DNA of 64,000 nucleotides from Bremerella volcania (GCF_007748115.1 NZ_CP036289.1:3906001-3970000); one strand, 5' to 3'; positions 16,956-27,485 are shown, numbered from the stretch's first letter. The notes: generated from the sequence alone by a model not told the origin. Numbers and translations: made by a program.

Positions 16956-19900
16956 ATGCGTACGATGCTTTGCTGGTTGAATCATCCATACCGGGCATTG
17001 GCTTTTGCCTTTTCGTTAGCTGTTCTGACGGCCAGTTTTCATTTTGCCAATCTAAACGCCGCAGACCCCACGTTTGTGGGATCCCTTGCGATTGCCTTGG
17101 AAGACGAGGCAGCGAGCGAACTTCAGCTAAGTGATGAAGTTCGCATGAAGCTGAAAACGCTGGCCTACGAACGCGAAAAACAAGCGCTCGATCTGGCTTT
17201 GGAACTCAAAGGGGCCACCCCCGAAGAGAAGCAAGCCAAGCTGGATGCGTATGTCGCCGAATCCGAAAAGCAGGCAATGGCCCTGCTCACTCCAGAGCAG
17301 CAAGAGAAGCTTAAGAAGTTGAAGGTCAAGCAAGCCGGACTTACTTCGATCCTGGAACCAGCGATCGCTGGTCAGTTGAATCTGGCCGATTGGCAAGCCG
17401 AGGAATTATCGCGGCGGCTAGAGGCCACTTTGAAGCCGGATGCAGGTCCGCGTGAACTGGGCGAATTTGAACGATTCGCCAACCGTCTTTTGAGTCCTTC
17501 GCAACGAGCAAAATGGGAAGAACTGGCCGGCATCTCGAACAACCCGGAAACCATTCCAGCTGACCAGGTCGTGCCTCCGAACCGCGAAGAGATGGCAGCA
17601 TCACCGGTTGCCGCTGGTGGTCCAGCGGGTTCCCAGCCATCGGCGACGTCTCCGTCGGATGCCGACGGCACTCCGCGCGACAACACGATGAAGTTCAGCT
17701 TTCGCTATCAGCCGTGGGGAGATGTGCTCGACTGGTTTGCCGAGCAATCGGACCTGTCGCTGGTCATGGACTCCCCTCCCCCAGGCACATTCAATTACAC
17801 CGACGGGAAACCCTATACGCCGTCTGAAGCCATCGACCTGCTCAATAGCATCTTGCTGACCAAGGGCTACACGCTGGTACGCCGCGAAAAGATGCTGATC
17901 GTTGTGAATCTGGAAGACGGCATTCCACCGAATCTCGTGACGACGGTCTCGATGGACGAGCTTGATAATCGCGGCGAATACGAACTAGTCAGTTGCCTGT
18001 TCGACCTGAAGAAGATGACCGCAGAGGAAGCGGAAGCCGAAATCACCAAGCTGATTGGCCCTCAAGGTGCCGTGGTGGCTTTGACGCATTCGCAGCAAGT
18101 GTTCGTTACAGAGACGGCTGGTCGCCTGCGTACCATTCGTGACATGATTCAAGCGGTCGAAAACCCGTTCGGCAGCGACGTCACCGTTGTCGAGACCAAG
18201 AACCTGATGGCCGAAGAGATCTTGGCCGTCGTTCGCCAACTGATGGGAATGGAAGCAGGATCCAACACCGCCTCGGACGGTTCGATTCGCCTGGCAACCG
18301 ATACGCTCGGAACCAAGATCTTCCTTACCGGAAAGAAGGATGCGGTCGAGAAAGTTCAAAAGCTGATCACGCAGGTCGATGTACCTGGCGGCGGCCTGGG
18401 AAGTTCTCCCGCCGATCAGTTGCAGTTGGAAGTCTATCCCCTTGGCACGCTCGATCCAACAACGACCTTGCAGGTCATGCAGACGCTTCTGGCCGGTAAC
18501 CCAGACGTTCGTCTGGCGATCGATGAGAATACCGGCAACCTGATTGCTTTGGCTCGTGGCAGCGAACACTCCACCGTCAAGGCAACGCTTTCTCAGATGC
18601 AGCGCGACTCGAAGCAAGTTGAAGTGATTCAGCTGATGGTCGTCGACCCACAAATGGCGGTCTTGTCGATCAACAAGCTCTTCGGTGGTGCTGGAGAAAA
18701 GCCGAACCCAAATGCCCCCGTGATTGATGCCGACCCACTGACGTCGCAGCTTTTGGTGCGTGGTACCAGCGAGCAAGTTCATCAGATCAAAGACTTACTC
18801 ATGAAGATGGGCGAAGATCCGGAAGCTGCCCTCGCGATGAAAGCAGAACGTGGAAACATCCGTTCGATTCCCCTTTCGGGAACGGCAGCCGAGCGCGTCC
18901 TGAATGAACTCGAAATGCTGTGGCCAACGGTAAGCACCAGCCGGATCCGCGTCGTGCGTCCTTCGTCAACTCCGGCCGTTCGAGGTTACAATCCCGGCAC
19001 GCCTCCGGCAGAATCTCCGGCAACGACCGGGAATTCATCTGGTGACGAGGCCCGTAACGTTAAGCCAATGCTCGATTCCGAAGCGAGCCACAGGCAACAC
19101 AGCACGTTTCAATTCGTCGCCTTCGAGGATGACGAAACCCCAGGACTTCAATCCAAGCAGGCTCCGGTCATCACGACCGCCCAGGCACCCATTCCATCGA
19201 ATGGGCCCAGCCCTTCCAATTTCAAACCAGCCCCTGAGGCCAGTGGAGCCAATCGGCCAGGCGAGATTGTCGTCATGATGGGGCCCAATGGCCTGGTGAT
19301 CGCCTCGGAAGACCAGGAAGCACTCGACAAGCTTGAGGCACTGATCGAAACCCTGAGTTCACGCTACTCCTCGTCGGCAGAGTACTCGGTCTATTATCTC
19401 CGTTACGTGAAAGCGGACGTCGCGGCCCAGATGCTGCAAAGCATTTTGACGGGCGTAACTCCCAGCGACGATGGGAGCGGCTCGCTCATGGGTGACATCG
19501 CCTCGGAAATGCTCGGTGGTGGCGGTGGCTTGATGGGTTCGCTCATGGGTTTGGGGTCCAGCAGTTCCAGCACTTCCCTCTCTGGCAGTTCATTGAGCAT
19601 CATTCCTGACATGCGGCTCAATGCCCTGGTGATTCAGGCAAGCGTGCAAGATCTGGACAAGATCGATCAGCTACTCAAAATCATGGACCAGCCGCACAGT
19701 CCTGAGCAGGTCGAAACCAAGCGTACCCCGCGGATGATCCCCGTTCTGTTTACCAATGCCCAAGATATTGCCAGCATCGTTCAAACGGTTTATGCCGACC
19801 GAATCGCCAGCACCGCCTCCGGCCAGCAGCAGCGACAGCCGTCGCCGGAAGATTTCATCCGAGCCTTGCGTGGTGGTCGTGGAGGCCGCGAAGGGGGCGG

Positions 19901-20384
19901 TGGCGGCGCCCAAAGCGAACCGGAAAAGATGACCATCGGTGTCGATACTCGCAGCAACTCGTTGGTTGTGTCTGCTCCTGACCCGCTTTTTGAAGAAGTG
20001 AAAGCATTGGTTGAAGAGCTGGATCAGGCCGGGGATGACACCAACCAAACGATGCAAGTCGTCAAGGTTCGCAGCTCGAATCCGGAGACGATTCAAAAAG
20101 CTCTTTCATCGCTAACCGGACAGGCAATCACCGTGAATTCGACCGCTGCGAGCAGTGGCAACACGAATGGTTCCAGCAACAACAATAACGCCGCACCAGC
20201 ACCTAATCCGGATGAAATGCGTCAGCGAATGGAAATGTTCCAGCGAATTCGCGAACAGATGCAGCGTTCTGGGGGGGACGGAGGCCAACGCGGTGACTCC
20301 GATCGGGGTGGTCGCGGCGGTGCCCCGACTGGTGGCAGCGGGCGCGGCGGCTTTGGCGGAGGAGGTGGCCGCGGTGGCCGCTAA
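16956..20384 (+). CDS. Large periplasmic protein of secretin N-domain-like repeats, no pore domain
   Basis: 1142 aa. Signal segment (about 13-35). Residues 45-200 are helical with LTPEQQEKL (111-119) and LSPSQRAKWEEL, an LTXXQ-like region. An STN/N0-like domain follows (about 240-325: LDWFAEQSDLSLVMDS). Then eight or nine secretin N1-type units run to about 1070, each ending in a pattern such as SNSLVVSAPDPLFEEVKALVEELD. The secretin beta-barrel domain (VTPRI/GGL motifs) is absent. The last 75 residues are Asn/Ser- then Arg/Gly-rich. It might be a periplasmic scaffold or partner of a secretin; this is inference. It is monocistronic, convergent with the hybrid kinase gene. Confidence 0.85.
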   Translation: MRTMLCWLNHPYRALAFAFSLAVLTASFHFANLNAADPTFVGSLAIALEDEAASELQLSDEVRMKLKTLAYEREKQALDLALELKGATPEEKQAKLDAYVAESEKQAMALLTPEQQEKLKKLKVKQAGLTSILEPAIAGQLNLADWQAEELSRRLEATLKPDAGPRELGEFERFANRLLSPSQRAKWEELAGISNNPETIPADQVVPPNREEMAASPVAAGGPAGSQPSATSPSDADGTPRDNTMKFSFRYQPWGDVLDWFAEQSDLSLVMDSPPPGTFNYTDGKPYTPSEAIDLLNSILLTKGYTLVRREKMLIVVNLEDGIPPNLVTTVSMDELDNRGEYELVSCLFDLKKMTAEEAEAEITKLIGPQGAVVALTHSQQVFVTETAGRLRTIRDMIQAVENPFGSDVTVVETKNLMAEEILAVVRQLMGMEAGSNTASDGSIRLATDTLGTKIFLTGKKDAVEKVQKLITQVDVPGGGLGSSPADQLQLEVYPLGTLDPTTTLQVMQTLLAGNPDVRLAIDENTGNLIALARGSEHSTVKATLSQMQRDSKQVEVIQLMVVDPQMAVLSINKLFGGAGEKPNPNAPVIDADPLTSQLLVRGTSEQVHQIKDLLMKMGEDPEAALAMKAERGNIRSIPLSGTAAERVLNELEMLWPTVSTSRIRVVRPSSTPAVRGYNPGTPPAESPATTGNSSGDEARNVKPMLDSEASHRQHSTFQFVAFEDDETPGLQSKQAPVITTAQAPIPSNGPSPSNFKPAPEASGANRPGEIVVMMGPNGLVIASEDQEALDKLEALIETLSSRYSSSAEYSVYYLRYVKADVAAQMLQSILTGVTPSDDGSGSLMGDIASEMLGGGGGLMGSLMGLGSSSSSTSLSGSSLSIIPDMRLNALVIQASVQDLDKIDQLLKIMDQPHSPEQVETKRTPRMIPVLFTNAQDIASIVQTVYADRIASTASGQQQRQPSPEDFIRALRGGRGGREGGGGGAQSEPEKMTIGVDTRSNSLVVSAPDPLFEEVKALVEELDQAGDDTNQTMQVVKVRSSNPETIQKALSSLTGQAITVNSTAASSGNTNGSSNNNNAAPAPNPDEMRQRMEMFQRIREQMQRSGGDGGQRGDSDRGGRGGAPTGGSGRGGFGGGGGRGGR

Positions 20385-20386
20385 AC

Positions 20387-22966
20387 CTAAGTCGCAACCA
20401 TGCCCCGAGTGATCAAATCAAGTTCGGGGCTGATCGCCTCGAATTGTTCGAGGAGGATCTTCAGATCCGACTTGGCCGCTTCGAAGTTCTCATCACGGCC
20501 GTGATCTTCCATGCGTTTCGCAGCTTCGATACCTTTCTCGGCTGCGAAGTAGCCAAACGAGCCTTTCATGCTGTGGGCACTCCGCTGTAGCTTCGGTCCG
20601 TCTAAACTTTCAAGCGCGTCTCGCATGTCTTGCAAGAGACGCTGGCTATCTTGCTTGAAGACACCAATCAGCGTGACCAGCAAATCGTGGTCGCCACCAA
20701 CGTTTGCCAGAGCGCCGGCATAATTTACCAGCTTTAGTTCAACAGTCGCCTCTTCTTCGGCCTCGACCGGTTCAGGCAAGGTCTCGACTTCAGCGACTTC
20801 TTCCATCTCGATAGGTTCTTCGGAAATCGGATTGAACTGAGGCTGGCTTGGGGAATCTTTCTGCGTGAGTACACGCTCGATCACCTCGTAGAGGACGTTC
20901 GCGTTGATCGGCTTGGTGACGTAATCGTCCATGCCGGCTTCCAAGCAGCGTTCTCTGTCCCCCTTCATCGCATGAGCCGTCATGGCAACGATTGGAATTT
21001 TTCTCCCGGTCTCCGCTTGGATTCTGCGTATTTCCGCCGTGGCTTCAAAACCGTCCATGATGGGCATCTGGACGTCCATCAAAATCAAATCGAACTCGCC
21101 AGACGACCAGGCTTCGACGGCCAACTTGCCATCCCCGACGACGTGTACCTCGTGACCACACTTCTCCAAAAGGAGTGCTGCCAGCTTTTGATTCACCAAG
21201 TTATCTTCGGCCAGAAGGATCTTCGCGCGAATCGTGACGGACAATCCGTCGGTAGTTGAATGACGTTCCTGACGGCGAGCAAGTTCCTCGTAACCTAACA
21301 CCGTAACCAAGGCATCAAACAAATCGGATTGTTTAACGGGCTTGGTCACCACGGCGTCAATCCGGCACGGAAGCTCCTGGATGGTCTTTTCGCTCATGAC
21401 GCCGTGCGTCAGCAGAATTGCCTTGGCATCTTGTCCGCCCATGTCCGACTGCAGCCGTCGCAGGAATTCAATTCCTTCGATGTTCGGCATATCATCATCA
21501 ACGATCACCACCCGCTGCGAAGTCCTGCGATCTGCCGCTGAACTCCACTGCGCCAAGGCTACCCCTCCGTCGTGGAACGGATTGAGAGACAGGCCCCAGT
21601 TCCCCAGCATTTCGGCAATCACACCCAAGGCCGAATCGTTGTCATCAATTAGCGTCACATGATTCTTGAGGGCCTCTCGAGGGAACTGCGCGAGTCGTGC
21701 GTCGGTCGCATACCCTTTTTTCATCACCGTCGTAAAGTGAAATGCCGTCCCCTTATCGACTTCGCTTTCCACCCAGATCTGACCTCCCATGAGATCGACC
21801 AGGCGCGAACAGATGGAAAGTCCCAGGCCAGTACCACCAAACTTACGCGTGGTCGAACCATCGGCTTGTTCGAACGCGGCGAATATCTTCTGAAGCGCCG
21901 ACTCCGGAATTCCCACCCCGGTATCGATGACGCTGAATTGAAGTTTGACAAACCCTTCGTCATCGGTGTCGTGACTCTCGACGCGCAGAACCACCTCGCC
22001 CGACTCGGTGAACTTGATCGCGTTGCCGACCAGGTTCACGATGATCTGCCGTAAACGCACAGGATCGCCCAGCACTTCCGCGGGCACATCAGGCCGAATG
22101 TGGCAGACCAGTTCCAAGCCCTTACCGTGGGCGCGGAAGGCCATCGTTTTCATCAAGTCGCCCAACGCCTCGCGCAGTTGGAATGGGATCTCTTCCAACA
22201 TGAGTTTGCCGGCTTCGATCTTCGAGAAATCGAGAATATCGTTGATCACCCCGACCAGTGCGTCGGCTGAGGTCTTGATCATCTGAAGATATTCCCGCTG
22301 CGAATCGGTCAACTGCGTTTCCAGCAGAATATCCGCCATACCAATGATGCCGTTCATTGGAGTGCGAATCTCGTGGCTCATGTTCGCCAGGAACTGTCCC
22401 TTGGCCTGGTTCGCAGCATCGGCGACCTCCTTTTGCTGCTGAATCATGTCGTTCGCCAAAGCCAGCAAATGCGACTGGGCTTGAATCAGCATATGGACCG
22501 ACATCAAGCGGTAGGCTTTTTCGGCGCAGCGAATCGCTATCGGTTCGTAGGCAATGTCACGGGGGCGACTCAATGCGGCCCGTGCCGCCTCGTGAATGCC
22601 AATTTCGTTGGTCAACTCCAATGGTTTGATATTGATCGCTTCGTACAAAAGTCGCACGGGACGCTGCGAATACAGATCGCGTGAGAAGAGACGACTCATG
22701 TACTCAAGGAACTTCTCACGCGAGACCACCCCCAGCAGTTGATCTTCGACCAGAATCAGAATTCCGGGAAGATCATGATTGGCGTTGAAGATCTCTTCAA
22801 CTTCCTTAGTATGGGTAGAAGCGTCGACTGCGATGTCGTATGCCGGAAGTTCGGCGACAGTCGAATTGCTTAACAGTTTAGACAGATCAGAATATATCAT
22901 CAGGTCGTCGCAGCGACGGTTCTCGGTTCGGGAAACGAATTTTTTATCCCAGGTCTTAGGAGGCAT
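20387..22966 (-). CDS. Hybrid histidine kinase (CBS-HisKA-HATPase-REC-REC-Hpt)
   Basis: 859 aa from the ATG at 22966, overlapping the upstream gene's stop by 11 nt; an internal ATG at 22900 is an alternative. Domain order: N-terminal CBS-like sensor region (about 25-160, [18 protein letters not shown]), HisKA with phospho-acceptor in [13 protein letters not shown] (about 197), HATPase (N, G1 DTGVGIP, G2 GGTGLGLSI), REC1 ([13 protein letters not shown]), REC2 (LAEDN, LMDVQMP, TKPIN) and an Hpt domain (AHSMKGSFG). No transmembrane helix is apparent, so it is probably cytoplasmic. It likely runs a phosphorelay with the neighbouring receiver protein, or others. Confidence 0.9.
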   Translation of the reverse strand: MPPKTWDKKFVSRTENRRCDDLMIYSDLSKLLSNSTVAELPAYDIAVDASTHTKEVEEIFNANHDLPGILILVEDQLLGVVSREKFLEYMSRLFSRDLYSQRPVRLLYEAINIKPLELTNEIGIHEAARAALSRPRDIAYEPIAIRCAEKAYRLMSVHMLIQAQSHLLALANDMIQQQKEVADAANQAKGQFLANMSHEIRTPMNGIIGMADILLETQLTDSQREYLQMIKTSADALVGVINDILDFSKIEAGKLMLEEIPFQLREALGDLMKTMAFRAHGKGLELVCHIRPDVPAEVLGDPVRLRQIIVNLVGNAIKFTESGEVVLRVESHDTDDEGFVKLQFSVIDTGVGIPESALQKIFAAFEQADGSTTRKFGGTGLGLSICSRLVDLMGGQIWVESEVDKGTAFHFTTVMKKGYATDARLAQFPREALKNHVTLIDDNDSALGVIAEMLGNWGLSLNPFHDGGVALAQWSSAADRRTSQRVVIVDDDMPNIEGIEFLRRLQSDMGGQDAKAILLTHGVMSEKTIQELPCRIDAVVTKPVKQSDLFDALVTVLGYEELARRQERHSTTDGLSVTIRAKILLAEDNLVNQKLAALLLEKCGHEVHVVGDGKLAVEAWSSGEFDLILMDVQMPIMDGFEATAEIRRIQAETGRKIPIVAMTAHAMKGDRERCLEAGMDDYVTKPINANVLYEVIERVLTQKDSPSQPQFNPISEEPIEMEEVAEVETLPEPVEAEEEATVELKLVNYAGALANVGGDHDLLVTLIGVFKQDSQRLLQDMRDALESLDGPKLQRSAHSMKGSFGYFAAEKGIEAAKRMEDHGRDENFEAAKSDLKILLEQFEAISPELDLITRGMVAT

Positions 22967-23867
22967 CCGTTCGAACTTTGGCGAATTTGATGGTCTTCGA
23001 CGCCTCATCAAATTCGAATTCGTCCATGAATGCCTGCATCAAAACCAAACCACGATTACCGATGCGATCCAAGGCGTTGGCCGCATTGGGATCAGGGATC
23101 GTAGCCGGATCGATGCCAGGTCCATCAAAGGCGACTTCAAATTGTGCTCGGGTCGACGACATCTTGGCCGCAACGCGAACCGTACGCTCTTTGTACGGCT
23201 CGGCCATCCGGCGAGACTCGACCAAAGCCAAGGCCTCGGGCTTTCCTAGCTGAAGTTGATCAATTTCGTCGAGTGTCAATTCAAGGTTTCCGCGATAGCA
23301 GGCACTGAACAACGCACCTTCCAGCGCCATGCCCAGCCGGACCTGGCCGCTGTCCTCGCAGACTCCCAGGCTTCCGCAGATTTGCTGAAGCATTTCAACA
23401 AGACGTTCAAATAACGCGGGCTCGTTATGCAGTTCGAAAGTGAACTCGGCGGTCCGCATGCAGTCGGTCAGACGCTCGTAATTCTTTTCGGCGATACCCA
23501 GAGCACGAACCTGCTGGACGGTCGGCACCAATCGTTCGGCAATTAGCGCCTTGGGAACGTAGCACGCGGCTCCCTGTTCCAGGGCCTGGACGGCAAGTTG
23601 CTCGCTTCCGTGAGCGGTTGTCAGAATCACCGGGATTTCTGGATAGATGGTCTGCATGCGCATCACCAACTCCAGACCATTCATTTCTGGCATATTCAGG
23701 TCAGTGACGACCAGATCGACCTCTTCGCTGATCGCATGCAGCTTTTCCAAAGCTTCCATGCCATGCCCCGCTTTGACGATCGAGTCGTTCGCAGGGTCCT
23801 TCTTCAGAATGGCCTCAATCAAATGCAAATCGACCGGCGTATCATCGACGATCAGGATGGTGGGCAT
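22956..23867 (-). CDS. Response regulator with C-terminal anti-sigma-type HATPase domain
   Basis: 303 aa from the ATG at 23867 (AGGAG 8 nt upstream). The receiver domain (1-120) has LIVDDTP, phospho-Asp in [12 protein letters not shown], Thr in ILTTAHG and Lys in YVPKA. After a linker, residues 165-300 show an RsbW/SpoIIAB-like ATPase fold: [23 protein letters not shown] and [14 protein letters not shown]. Such domains act as serine kinases or anti-sigma factors in partner-switching systems. It overlaps the hybrid kinase downstream by 11 nt, so the pair is probably co-expressed and functionally linked. Confidence 0.85.
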   Translation of the reverse strand: MPTILIVDDTPVDLHLIEAILKKDPANDSIVKAGHGMEALEKLHAISEEVDLVVTDLNMPEMNGLELVMRMQTIYPEIPVILTTAHGSEQLAVQALEQGAACYVPKALIAERLVPTVQQVRALGIAEKNYERLTDCMRTAEFTFELHNEPALFERLVEMLQQICGSLGVCEDSGQVRLGMALEGALFSACYRGNLELTLDEIDQLQLGKPEALALVESRRMAEPYKERTVRVAAKMSSTRAQFEVAFDGPGIDPATIPDPNAANALDRIGNRGLVLMQAFMDEFEFDEASKTIKFAKVRTDAS

Positions 23868-24251
23868 GCAGAACTCTCCTACGATCCCGAAAAATGAGAA
23901 AGGGAACAATCGTCGTGTACCACCTTCGCGTTGCCCGAAGAAAAATCGGGACAAGCGAGGACACACTTCGAACAACTATGGCATCGGGTATCGCATTACG
24001 TTCAATGATCTCCAGCGTGGAGAATTCCGATTGGGAAGTCGACCACCTGGCTCATCGGATCACGATACCATCGAATTGTTAGCATAGCGTTTACTGAACA
24101 TTCGAATTACAGGTATACCCGCGTCTGAGAACCTCTCAGCATGACATCGTTTCAAATTCACGAAATTTTCACGATGCACGACAGCCCAGCGGGGTGTCCC
24201 ATCAAGCAACTTGCGAAGTTGGCAATTGGGTAAATGGATTCGGTTCTGGCG
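23868..24251. other. Intergenic region, no gene seen
   Basis: 384 nt between the receiver-HATPase gene (start 23867) and the end of the pentapeptide gene (24252), both on the minus strand. It presumably carries the promoter of the signalling pair. No RNA gene, repeat or clear terminator hairpin was found. Confidence 0.45.
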
Positions 24252-24944
24252 TTAGCTCCAAACATTCCACCATGACTTGGAAGTCGGTTTGCTCTTTTTC
24301 GCCATGGCACCACTTCCCACGCGGACATCCATCTCGGAATCTTCCAGGATGGTCCCTCGCAGGATGGCATTGAAAAACTTGGCCCCCGTCAACTTGGCCC
24401 CTTCCAGGTTCGCGTCGGTGAGATCAGCCCCAATAAAGATCGCTCCTTCCAGACAGGCGTTTTTCAGAGTTGCCCGGCGCAGGTTGGCCCCCTTCAGATC
24501 CGAGGCCCGCAAGTCAGAGCGATTCAAGTTCGCCCGCGAGAAGTTGGCACGGAGTTTCGCCATGCTCAGGTCGCAATCCGAAAGCTTGGCCCCTTCGCAG
24601 CTGGCACCGTTCATATCGGCGTAGCGAAAACTACACCCATTGAAATCACCCTCGGTCAGTGCGGCCGCGCGAAGCTTCGAGTTGGAAAAGTCAGCCCCAT
24701 GGGCAGCCGCGTGAGCCAAGTTCGCACCCGCCAGACACGCATCCTGAAAACTCGCTTTCTCCAGAATCGAACGGCTCAAGTCGGCTTCGCGCAGATCCGC
24801 GATGTCCAGAATCGCTTCGGTCAAGTTTTGCTCAACCAGCCACGCCCCGCACAATGGAAGGCTCGAAAGCTTCGCTCCTGCCAAGGTTTTGAGTTTGATT
24901 TGGCGAAGCACCTCTCCGGATGACTTATGGCGTATTTCGATCAT
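24252..24944 (-). CDS. Pentapeptide-repeat protein
   Basis: 230 aa. After a short N-terminal strand region (IEIRHKSSGEVL), nearly the whole protein is A(D/N)L-type pentapeptide repeats, for example ADLREADLSRS, CDLSMAKLRAN, ADLTDANLEGAKL, predicted to form a right-handed quadrilateral beta helix. About 30 repeat units lie between residues 35 and 205. There is no signal peptide. The C terminus is basic with Trp residues (KSWWNVW). Some pentapeptide proteins protect DNA gyrase; many have no known role, and none can be given here. Confidence 0.85.
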   Translation of the reverse strand: MIEIRHKSSGEVLRQIKLKTLAGAKLSSLPLCGAWLVEQNLTEAILDIADLREADLSRSILEKASFQDACLAGANLAHAAAHGADFSNSKLRAAALTEGDFNGCSFRYADMNGASCEGAKLSDCDLSMAKLRANFSRANLNRSDLRASDLKGANLRRATLKNACLEGAIFIGADLTDANLEGAKLTGAKFFNAILRGTILEDSEMDVRVGSGAMAKKSKPTSKSWWNVWS

Positions 24945-25140
24945 ACCCACGACGATTAGTGAAAGTATCTATCGCCGAAAAAACACCAACCTCATGCGTC
25001 AGGTGCTTGGACGATAGAAATGGGGTTTGCTTTCATCGAATCTGAACGTAGCGGTCGTGCGAAAAGCTGTAAATCAAATTATTTACCTTGTCCAGAATAA
25101 TTGACGAACCTTAACAAACGCACGATATCCGGGGATTTTA

Positions 25141-26397
25141 CTAGCCTTTCCCCGAATCAAGAGCTTCCTTGGGGGTAATCACCCCATCGCCGTTGAGGTC
25201 GTATTGGTTGAATTCGCTTACTTTAGAGGAACTCCAAGAGGTTGAAAATTCATGCATCATGATCTGGCCGTCCGCATCCTGATCGTTACGCAGAAACCAG
25301 TCTGGCAGCCCCTTGGGAAGGCGTTCGGTCGCGGTGAGAAACCGGTAAGTTTCCTGCTTTGACTGTTCGCTCGATGCACTGCGTGAGGAACGCCCACGCC
25401 CGTAGCTTTCCGACCTCTGCGTTAACTCTTCCACGGTGATTTTGCCGTCATTGTTCTTGTCATAGTCGGCCGGATTGCCGCGAAGCCGAGACCATTCGTC
25501 CTTTTCCAAAACGCCGTTCTTATTGCGATCATTCTGGCGAAGCAAGCTCTCTGCGTATTGCCGGAAACGGTCGTCTCCTCCACGATCTCCGCTCTCTCGG
25601 TTCTCCGCACGGCTATCATCCCGGTCGCTGCTTCGGCCCCCGTTACTGCGAACTACCCGCTGGCAAAGTTCCTCGATCGAAAGACGTCCATCCTTGTTCG
25701 TATCATCTTGAGTCGGATCATCTCTCCAGCGAACTTCCGACCACTCGGGACCATCCAGATAGTGGTTCTTGTTCTTGTCGTAACGCGACATGATGCCCAT
25801 CACCTGATCAACGACGGTCTTGCCGAAACGCTCTTCGAGTGATTTGCCATTCACCGGCGGTGGTGCGTCAAAACCCGCAGCAGGCTTCGCGTCGGAAGAG
25901 GCACCAAAACTCATGCTTGCCGATTCCACGCCGGCTTCGCGTTGTTCGCGGGCCTTTTGAATTGCCTTCGAGGCATCCTCGATATTGATGCTGTTGCTGT
26001 TCTCCATTCCTGTTCCGTTGAGCATCCGTCGGACGAACTCGCCACCGCGTCCTTCAAGCTCGCTCCCTTCGATCTTGCCATTGCGATCTTGATCCATGCG
26101 GCGCAGCATCTCGGCTGGGTCGAATCCTCCCCGACTGCGATCGCCACGGTCACTGCCACGGTCTCGGTCTCGGTCACTTTCCTCCCGTCCACGGTCTCGG
26201 TCGCTGTCGTCTCCACCACGATCACGTCGAAAGTCACCACCAGGACCGCCTGGACCACCGAAGCCGCCGCCTGGTCGGCCACTAAAGCCACCACGTGGTG
26301 GGCCTTGCGCAAAGAGAGCATCGACAGCCAAAATGGCCAATGCCAGGGAAGCAACCAACAAGCCAAGGCGAAATGAAGACCTAGCGATCATGGGCAT
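25141..26397 (-). CDS. Secreted EF-hand protein with Gly/Arg/Asp-rich segment
   Basis: 418 aa. Signal peptide to about residue 31 (ALFAQG), then a Gly-rich stretch (32-55) and an Arg/Asp-rich stretch with repeated DRDR/RGDR (56-90). Seven EF-hand loops follow: DQDRNGKIEGSE, DKNKNHYLDGPE, DTNKDGRLSIEE, DRNKNGVLEKDE, DKNNDGKITVEE, DQDADGQIMMHE and DLNGDGVITPKE. Most have intact calcium ligands at positions 1, 3, 5 and 12. It is probably exported and calcium binding; a matrix or regulatory role is a guess. An internal ATG six nt downstream is an equal start candidate. Confidence 0.85.
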   Translation of the reverse strand: MPMIARSSFRLGLLVASLALAILAVDALFAQGPPRGGFSGRPGGGFGGPGGPGGDFRRDRGGDDSDRDRGREESDRDRDRGSDRGDRSRGGFDPAEMLRRMDQDRNGKIEGSELEGRGGEFVRRMLNGTGMENSNSINIEDASKAIQKAREQREAGVESASMSFGASSDAKPAAGFDAPPPVNGKSLEERFGKTVVDQVMGIMSRYDKNKNHYLDGPEWSEVRWRDDPTQDDTNKDGRLSIEELCQRVVRSNGGRSSDRDDSRAENRESGDRGGDDRFRQYAESLLRQNDRNKNGVLEKDEWSRLRGNPADYDKNNDGKITVEELTQRSESYGRGRSSRSASSEQSKQETYRFLTATERLPKGLPDWFLRNDQDADGQIMMHEFSTSWSSSKVSEFNQYDLNGDGVITPKEALDSGKG

Positions 26398-26700
26398 GAT
26401 CCAGTTTCCGCACCAGAGTGAAATCGAAATGAGGCTGACCTATCAGTGTACTTACTGTGAGGCCATAGCGTTAAACCCCACTGGCCGTGGAAGAGTTGTG
26501 CCATAGGTAGTGAATCTGATCAAAAATCAAGAATTTGAGCCGTAATTTCGAAATAGACCGGAACCTTGAATGATCGTGATGGTTGACCTTTCTTATGTAG
26601 ATTCCCCCTGTCGGCAGTACGCTTTCGCGAGACACGACAGACTCCATACAACCACCCCACTCCGGGGGAGAGACTCATTCCTATTCTGAAAGGTGCTTCG
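26398..26700. other. Divergent intergenic region, no gene seen
   Basis: 303 nt between the divergent EF-hand and LTXXQ-like genes, both exported Gly-rich proteins. It must hold two promoters. No RNA gene or convincing operator repeat was recognised. Confidence 0.45.
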
Positions 26701-27408
26701 ATGAAATTCTTAGTGGCTTTGGTTTGCACTGCGGCTGTTGTTCTCGCTGCCAATTCGGCCATGGCTCAAGGTCCTGGTGGACGCGGTCCTGGAGGTGGTT
26801 TCGGTGGCCCAGGTGGTGGTGGCGACCTGTTCGGCCTATTGAACAACGAATCGGTTCAAAAGGAACTCGAGATCGTTCCTTCCCAGTTGGAAGACATTCG
26901 CGAACTAGGCCAGGAAATGCGTGAGAGCATGCGAGACATGTTCCAAGGCATGCGTAACGCCAGCGAAGACGAACGCCGTGAGATGTTCGACAAGCTGCGT
27001 ACCGCTCGTGAAGACATGGAAAAAGACCTCGAAAAGGTCCTGATGCCTGCCCAATTGCAGCGTTTGAAGCAGATCCAGGTTCAACAGCAGTCACGCGGCC
27101 GTGGTGGTGTTTCGTTCGCGAATCCAAACATCTCGGAAGCTTTGGGGCTTTCCGAAACCCAGTTGGCTGACCTTCGCGACAAGGCCGAAGAGTTGCAGAA
27201 CGAAATGCGAGAAAAGATCGAAGAACTTCGCAAGCAGGCCGATGCCGAACTGCTGCAGATGCTAACCCCAGAGCAGCAAAAGAAGTGGAAAGAGTTGGTC
27301 GGCGAACCGTTTGATCTGCAACAAGATCGCGGTGGCTTCCAAGGGGGCGGCCGCGGTGGTCAACGGGGTCCTGGCGGTCGCGGCGGAAATGACGACGGCG
27401 AGATCTAA
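26701..27408 (+). CDS. Periplasmic LTXXQ/Spy-like helical protein
   Basis: 235 aa. Signal peptide (cleavage after NSAMAQ, about residue 22), then a Gly-rich segment (23-42). The body (45-200) is all-helical with highly charged heptads (EMRESMRDMFQGMRN, KAEELQNEMREKIEELRKQ) and ends in LTPEQQKKWKELVGEP, an LTXXQ motif as in Spy/CpxP-like proteins. The tail is Gly/Arg-rich. Spy/CpxP proteins act as periplasmic stress chaperones or metal sensors, but planctomycete versions are uncharacterised. The same LTPEQQ helix occurs in the 1142-aa protein at 16956. A strong terminator follows. Confidence 0.78.
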   Translation: MKFLVALVCTAAVVLAANSAMAQGPGGRGPGGGFGGPGGGGDLFGLLNNESVQKELEIVPSQLEDIRELGQEMRESMRDMFQGMRNASEDERREMFDKLRTAREDMEKDLEKVLMPAQLQRLKQIQVQQQSRGRGGVSFANPNISEALGLSETQLADLRDKAEELQNEMREKIEELRKQADAELLQMLTPEQQKKWKELVGEPFDLQQDRGGFQGGGRGGQRGPGGRGGNDDGEI

Positions 27409-27456
27409 CTCGTTGCTGCACAGCCTCTTACAATAGAGCTTGCCCATTCAAAACAG

Positions 27457-27485
27457 ACCCCTCGCCAGAACTACTGGCGAGGGGT
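27457..27485 (+). terminator. Rho-independent terminator
   Basis: A perfect 12-bp stem, ACCCCTCGCCAG (27457-27468) with CTGGCGAGGGGT (27474-27485), and a 5-nt loop, 49 nt after the stop of the LTXXQ-like gene. Only a short T stretch follows. It insulates this gene from the gsp operon downstream. Confidence 0.8.

Noticed and set aside
26096-26506. Arg/Pro-rich plus-strand ORF
   Set aside because: Antisense image of the Gly/Arg/Asp-rich stretch of the EF-hand protein.
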